This document shows, piece after piece, positions 58,859-64,000 of a stretch of 64,000 nucleotides of DNA. Position numbers and translations under genes: made by a program. Origin of the DNA: Bryopsis sp. KO-2023. Lineage: Eukaryota > Chlorophyta > Ulvophyceae > Bryopsidales > Bryopsidaceae. The DNA is taken from positions 5,394,001-5,458,000 of the forward strand of contig BSYQ01000003.1 in the NCBI GenBank assembly GCA_030272585.1, written 5' to 3'. The stretch's first letter is position 1. Each line of letters starts with the position of its first letter. The notes below the pieces were generated by a model. That model did not search any database, was not told the DNA's origin, and was given only the letters and a program-made list of their open reading frames with translations.

Positions 58859-61800
58859 CTAGACGTTCTTCGATCCAGCTGGTACATCGTCACCGTCCAC
58901 GTTTTCCTGCAGCAAAACATTCACAAGAAACTTCTGAGCTCTACTTTTTTAAGCATTGTGAAAGTTTTCTCCTTTTCTAACCATAGAGAAAGAAGCCAGG
59001 AGAGGGGAAAATGCCCAAAACCAAAATCAGAATTCATAAAGGGAACAAGAGAGAACAAGAATGCCCCCTCCCCCTTTCCCAATGCACAAGCCAGTCCAAT
59101 CCAGCAAACTGAGAATTTATTGTCAGGGACATGTTCGAAACTGCTGGATGTATTTTTTGGTTTTCTCTGGGCATCCCTTTACCTCATTATCTTGCGAAGC
59201 ACTGTATGATGTCCCCGCAGAGTCCATGTTTTCCTGAAAGTTGGAAAAGAAACAAAAAAGGAATAACGATTACCACAGGAAGTATGGCAAGTCAAGCTCT
59301 CTTGCTAAATTTGAAAAGAAACCGTGGTCTAAATTTAAAACATCAACCTCACAGCTGCAAGAAAGTTTTTTTGGGGGGGAGGGGTCCATAAGACATCCAA
59401 GAATAACCCTGCCACACCCCACCCCATATCATTCAAAAAACCCAACGAGTGAAAGAATACAACCAAGGTGAAAGGACAAACGTAACCACCAATCAGGTAA
59501 GTCCTGTAGTAATGTTGAAAAAGGATGGCTTTATCACCTTTTCTGCATGCAACTCTTCACTGGATTCCCCTGGGGAATACTCTTCTTTGTTCCGCCTGGC
59601 TTGAGTGACCTGTCGGGCGAACTTGCACAGGTCGGATCTTGTACAAAATTCTGGCTTTTTTTCATGTGCGAGGGGTCCCCGTCCAGACGCCAGTTCCTGG
59701 AGGGCAGACCTCCAAGTGATCGAAGTTTTTGTCTGCAGAGCTTGCAGCCATTTGTGCCAGCCTTTGCATGCAGGGTTGTGGTGAACCGGGGCTCCTTCTG
59801 CAACGTAGTGTTTGCACAGGAACTTCTCCATGAAGTTCCTTTCATTCTCTGGCACCTGGACAAAAAAATATATATATATGACAAAATGAATAAAATAAAA
59901 TAAAACATGAGGCTGGTGGTATTTGTGGGAATCCCTTCCTGCCCCCCCACCCCCTTTCCGTGGTGGCTGGAGCATATCTCTGTTACCAATGGTTGAAGAA
60001 AATTCTAGTCTGTATAAATCATATGCACTGATGTTTTGCTGCAAAATGAAAAAAATCTGTTTCTTTTTGCTGCGAATTGAAAAAATATATTTCTGCTGCA
60101 AAAAGACATAAATTTTTTCCTTGCTCCCCAATACATCAACAAAAAGGGCCTTATTCTGTGGACCGCATCTCACCTGAGATTCCGTATGTGCAAACTTTCG
60201 AAATGGACAGAGAGCTGTCCTTGTGAAAAATTGTCTGTCCTCGTAGGAAGACAAAGCCAGCCACTGGGCAAGGGCTGCTCGATCCTTCCAGTCGATCAAC
60301 GAGTGAAATCTGGCTCCCTTGGCATAGTGCCTCAGAAAAAATCCTCGATACAACACCAAGGAAAACTGACAAAAATGGGTCCGAGAAGATTCGTCCACCG
60401 TGAGGAGATAATCGATGATCTGTTAACATCAAAAGATATTTTTAGACTTCAATTGGCAACCTATCTATAGGTCATTTTTTCAATTAATTCGAAAAAAAAG
60501 AGAAAAAAAAGGAGAAAGAGAATCGCATCAATTGTAAAAAATAGAGCACCGAAAGCGATCACCTCAGGGAAGCTTGAGACAAACTTTCGCCAAAATCGTG
60601 CAACGATTTCTTGGGACAAATAGGATGAGTAGGAATCTTCGCTGAGATAAGGTTGCAGCATCACGGAGAGTTTGTCGAAATCCATGAGCGTTTCCTGATC
60701 CGCATCCTTCAACCAGGAATACAGATACTCGGGCTGGAACGTATCGTACAGCTCCAGTTCGAGGCCAGAGGACACGACGTCATTCCTGACGATGTTGCGA
60801 TCGACGTCTTTGGGAAAGGATCGGAGGACGGCTTGCTTGTGGCGGCGCTGAATGATCTGCAGATTCGTTCAATGCCAACAACCCATGTCACAGATCGCGC
60901 ACGGATTGACCCCCAAAACACGATACATTGAAAGAAATTCTGCAAGTTTTGCACTTCCGATGGCTCCAGTCGATGAGGAGGGCCAATCTGTTCAATCCCC
61001 AAATAACGGCTGCGCAATCAAGTTGGTCGATCCTTCGTGGAAAAATTGGGATCGACAGGGAAAATCTTCTCCCAGGAGGAGATTTCTGGTGTTAAGCGAC
61101 GTCTTTAGCAAAGGCATGCAGACCGATGTTCCACACAGAGGATTGATCGACGCACCGCAATTCTTGTCTTCACGACGAGCTCCCGGATCAAGAACAGAAT
61201 CGTTACAGCAACCATGATCCCTATTGCGGCGATTTCGGCCCGTTCGATCCTTTTTCGATAGATGTCCGTCAGGGGTGGGTCGTGGGAATACATGAGGCCA
61301 CTGAACGACACGATCAACAGACCCACCAGCATGCAAGTCTGCAAGAAATCCAGCGACGAGCTCACGTAGGGCAGCGTGTAGACCTGGATCAGCAGCCAGC
61401 CGATCGTCATTAGCGACATGAGCCCGGCGGCGGCTTTCTGATCGTCCACCAAAACGAGAGACATCACGAAGCCGATTCGAACGAACAAACCTGACGTCAA
61501 AAACACGAGAATCGTCAGCACATGCAGTCTTGCTCATGAATTCAATCCCAACGAATAGAAACAAAACAAGAAGTGGTTAAATGCTTGAATGGAGGAGGGG
61601 AGCACTCACTTGCAACAGCGATCCACGAATACCCGAGTTCGAAGCGTTCATAGAGAAATCCGTATCTGACCAGATTCTTTTTGGAGGAGTACGCCATGTG
61701 ATAGTGCATCCACAGCAGACAAAATGAGGAAAACACAATGTATCCCAGCGTGTACACTATCAGGCCAGCGATGGCCAAAGCATGCAGAAAACGGTATTCA

Positions 61801-64000
61801 TCGCTTGAGCATTCGATGCTCAAGGAGGCCGACATAACTTTTACTCCCGCAATGGTCTCACATCTTAGCACCTCGCAGCAATACCTGAATGACAAAATTG
61901 GGCAATAAGAATGGGTGGAAGGTAGCAATACCTGAAAAAAAACAATATTGGGCACTAGGAATGAGTGGAGGGCATCCCTTTCGATGAGGTTACATTTCAA
62001 GTGTTTGTTTTCTTTTCTCTTCATCCTAAGCTTGTTAAGGTGACAAAATGCTTATGGAGAAATACAGTAGAATAAATACCAATCCAATCTATTGATTTCA
62101 GTCCAGATTGATGGGACGTCTAAGTGAGTGCGTGGATCTACCTTACTCATACAAGAAGCAAAAGACAAATCACCTTGTGATGGTCAAGTACGTGACTTCT
62201 ATTGCAGACAAGGTTTGTGCGATGACCATCCCCCATTTTTCATCCAACCAATCGTCAGCGGTTCTGGCGGGCACCATGAACCCCATAGCATCCAATCCTC
62301 TGGTGAGGATTCGTCGAAAGTTTCCAGGAGGGCTTCTTTTCTTGTGAATGTTTCTTATTGCACCGGTGTATCGAATGTGATAGACAAGGTATTTCAGAAA
62401 TGCCTGCGAAAAGTAAAAAAAATTGTCAACAATATTTTGTGGTCATGGTTCTTTCTTGGTGAGGTAGTGGTAGTGGAGGAGAAATCTATTGTGATCAACT
62501 TCAATTGGAAAAATAAACGAACAAAAAATAAGCCACACTCCCAACAAAAGTTGCATGTACGACCGAAAAAACCCAACCAAAAAAGTTCTAAAAAAATAGA
62601 GGATGCCAAATGAAAATCGGTCACTGGCTTGAACAAACAAGCAGCCAAAAGCAGTGTCGATGAAATCTTACAATGGCTGATAAGAGAATGGGCAGCAGAA
62701 GCTGAACGATAAAATTGCTCCGGAAGCTCCACTGTGGCCAAATGCAAGATGGCTCCACAGCATCCGTATCAAAATCCAATATCGAGGCAACATCAAAAGC
62801 CTTTTGGGGGAAAAGAAAAGGTCAGTCAATCTCCTCATAGCAACATCTTGACTGTGGTTATGCCTATTCATGCAGCCTGGTTGGATCACTTTATCCTACT
62901 TTTCTGCTTATCGAACCATAAAACTTCTTCCCAGAGCTTGCCCTCCTATACAAAACAAAGGATGGAAAAAATAACGGATATAAACACAAAAAGCATTGAA
63001 CCTGTAAAACAGAGCCACTCACGCTGACAAGGCTGGACGGCCAATTGAGATCGAGGCTTCCGACAATGCTGACCAGTTGAATTTGATTGAGCACCATCTC
63101 GAAAGTATCCACTCTTGTGGAAACCACCGAATTCACAAAATACCAAACCGACAACAGAAGCACCACGAGGGCCAATGTCGCACCAGTGGATCTGCAAGTG
63201 TAGTCAGTCATAAGAATCAAAACCAGTGGATCTGCAAATACAGTCAGTCATAAGGATCAAAACCGACACAGTTTCAGCAAAAAATGAGGCAGAAACACTC
63301 CTGAACAAGACCCCTGTTTTGCTTACACGCATTTTCTGCATTTCTCCATGGCGGTGAAATATCCATCAGCACAATCTTCGCACAGCCTCCCTTCAAATTT
63401 GGGCTTTCCACTGGAATCGACAGCGCATTCAAACCCTGCTGGGCATTTCTCCACAACGTCGCATTCATGAACCTCCTCTGGTTTTTCCGGATCGGCCCAG
63501 AAGCCTTCCATCGGCACTGGGGTGCTGTTTGACCCATTGCATGTTGCTCCTATTGGACATTTCGTGCAGTTCAGGGGTGCATCGACATCATCGTCCAGCA
63601 GAGCCCAATTGAAGTAGCTTGGTCGACACTGGCATTCATCGATCGAGCTGGCCCCCTGTGCAGGAGTGTATGCATTCTCTGCATAGACCCACATACGCTA
63701 ATCACGTTTCATTCACCGTTGAAAATCGATTGGCGGAACACCCAGGAAAACCTGATCAAAAAAATTGGAAGTCTTCCCTCTTTCTTTTTGCTCAAACCTC
63801 AAAATCCATCCAGAAAAAAAGGGAAAAAATGAAAAACAAAAGGACCTACTTGGACAAGGAACACAGCTGGTGGAATATTCTGTGGCTGTCGAATTTTGCG
63901 AGCAAACTGTGCATTGTGGGCTGTCAGGAAGTTTGCTGACGCTCCCCTTGGGGCAGGGTTTGCAGGGCTCAAATTGATCAGTGGATTTGAATTCTCCGGG
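58859..64000 (-). CDS. Large GCC2/GCC3-type cysteine-rich multi-pass membrane protein (5' end beyond window)
   Basis: The gene enters from the right edge and runs to a TAG at 58859. At 64000-63850 and 63694-63330 lie extracellular repeats of the GCC2/GCC3 or ephrin-receptor-like kind: FEPCKPCPKGSVSKLPDSPQ, NCTKCPIGATCNGS, CEDCADGYFTAMEKCRKC. Next come hydrophobic helices: ALVVLLLSVWYFVNSVVSTR, NFIVQLLLPILLSAI, HALAIAGLIVYTLGYIVFSS and MSLVLVDDQKAAAGLMSLMT. The segment RYGFLYERFELGYSW is typical of these multi-pass proteins in oomycetes and algae. A cytosolic tail follows (LYDTFQPEYLYSWLKDADQE, FCKHYVAE-type stretches). Two 3' exons, 59233-59183 and 58906-58859, are in phase. Such proteins are presumed surface receptors or channels; the ligand is unknown. 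Confidence 0.75.

Overview
The window is nuclear DNA of an intron-rich unicellular eukaryote. Nearly every gene can be read only as a chain of short exons with GT-AG borders, on both strands. The gene content points to a free-living flagellate, probably an alga. DRC3 (axonemal nexin-dynein regulatory complex) implies motile cilia. The Exo84 subunit is of the plant type, there is a BASS-family organic-anion/sodium symporter with a targeting-like N-terminus, and there are large GCC2/GCC3-type cysteine-rich multi-pass membrane proteins. I cannot fix the lineage without database searches; chlorarachniophyte, cryptophyte and stramenopile relatives are all possible.

Layout, left to right. 1-2.1 kb: no firm gene. 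2.1-3.9 kb (-): BASS transporter. 4.2-4.6 kb: a GGCC-rich direct/inverted repeat cluster. 5.4-6.8 kb (-): secreted cysteine-rich repeat protein. 7.3-7.7 kb (+): small CxxC protein. 8.1-10.3 kb (+): exocyst EXO84. 11.1-14.9 kb (-): DNA primase small subunit, all ten exons resolved (406 aa). 15.2-18.9 kb: a DNA transposon with TIRs and TAA target duplications (PIF/Harbinger-like) that encloses exon-like coiled-coil pieces. 19.2-20.3 kb (-): unrecognised gene. 21.1-22.7 kb (-): glycolipid transfer protein, divergent from a coiled-coil RING ligase (22.9-26.5 kb, +). 26.8-30.1 kb (-): organelle-targeted FAD monooxygenase. 30.9-32.0 kb (-): F-box protein. 33.2-34.9 kb (+): TLC-domain membrane protein. 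35.5-36.0 kb (-): NTF2-like protein, divergent from OPA3 (36.4-37.5 kb, +). 38.5-40.6 kb (+): TFIIA alpha/beta. 41.7-43.9 kb (-): unknown low-complexity protein. 44.0-44.4 kb (-): unknown 128-aa protein, divergent from TIP41 (44.6-46.3 kb, +). 46.5-49.6 kb (-): DRC3. 50.3-54.5 kb (+): a cobyrinate a,c-diamide synthase/BtuF fusion. 54.5-58.8 kb: gene-free homopurine/homopyrimidine DNA. 58.9 kb to the right edge (-): large GCC2/GCC3 multi-pass protein, 5' end outside the window.

The most striking item is the 942-aa cobalamin-related fusion. A CobB/CbiA-type enzyme is joined to a BtuF-like corrinoid-binding domain, yet the Walker A lysine, the following PDYID-type motif and the glutaminase nucleophile cysteine are all replaced. 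It therefore looks like a pseudoenzyme turned into a corrinoid-binding or sensing protein rather than a biosynthetic enzyme.

Most genes are housekeeping genes of unrelated pathways, and adjacency implies no shared function. Several neighbours are head-to-head with 0.2-0.7 kb between start codons (GLTP/RING, NTF2-like/OPA3, 128-aa/TIP41, DRC3/CobB-BtuF), suggesting shared bidirectional promoters. Exon borders below were read by eye; where the summed exon lengths gave an uninterrupted frame I say so.
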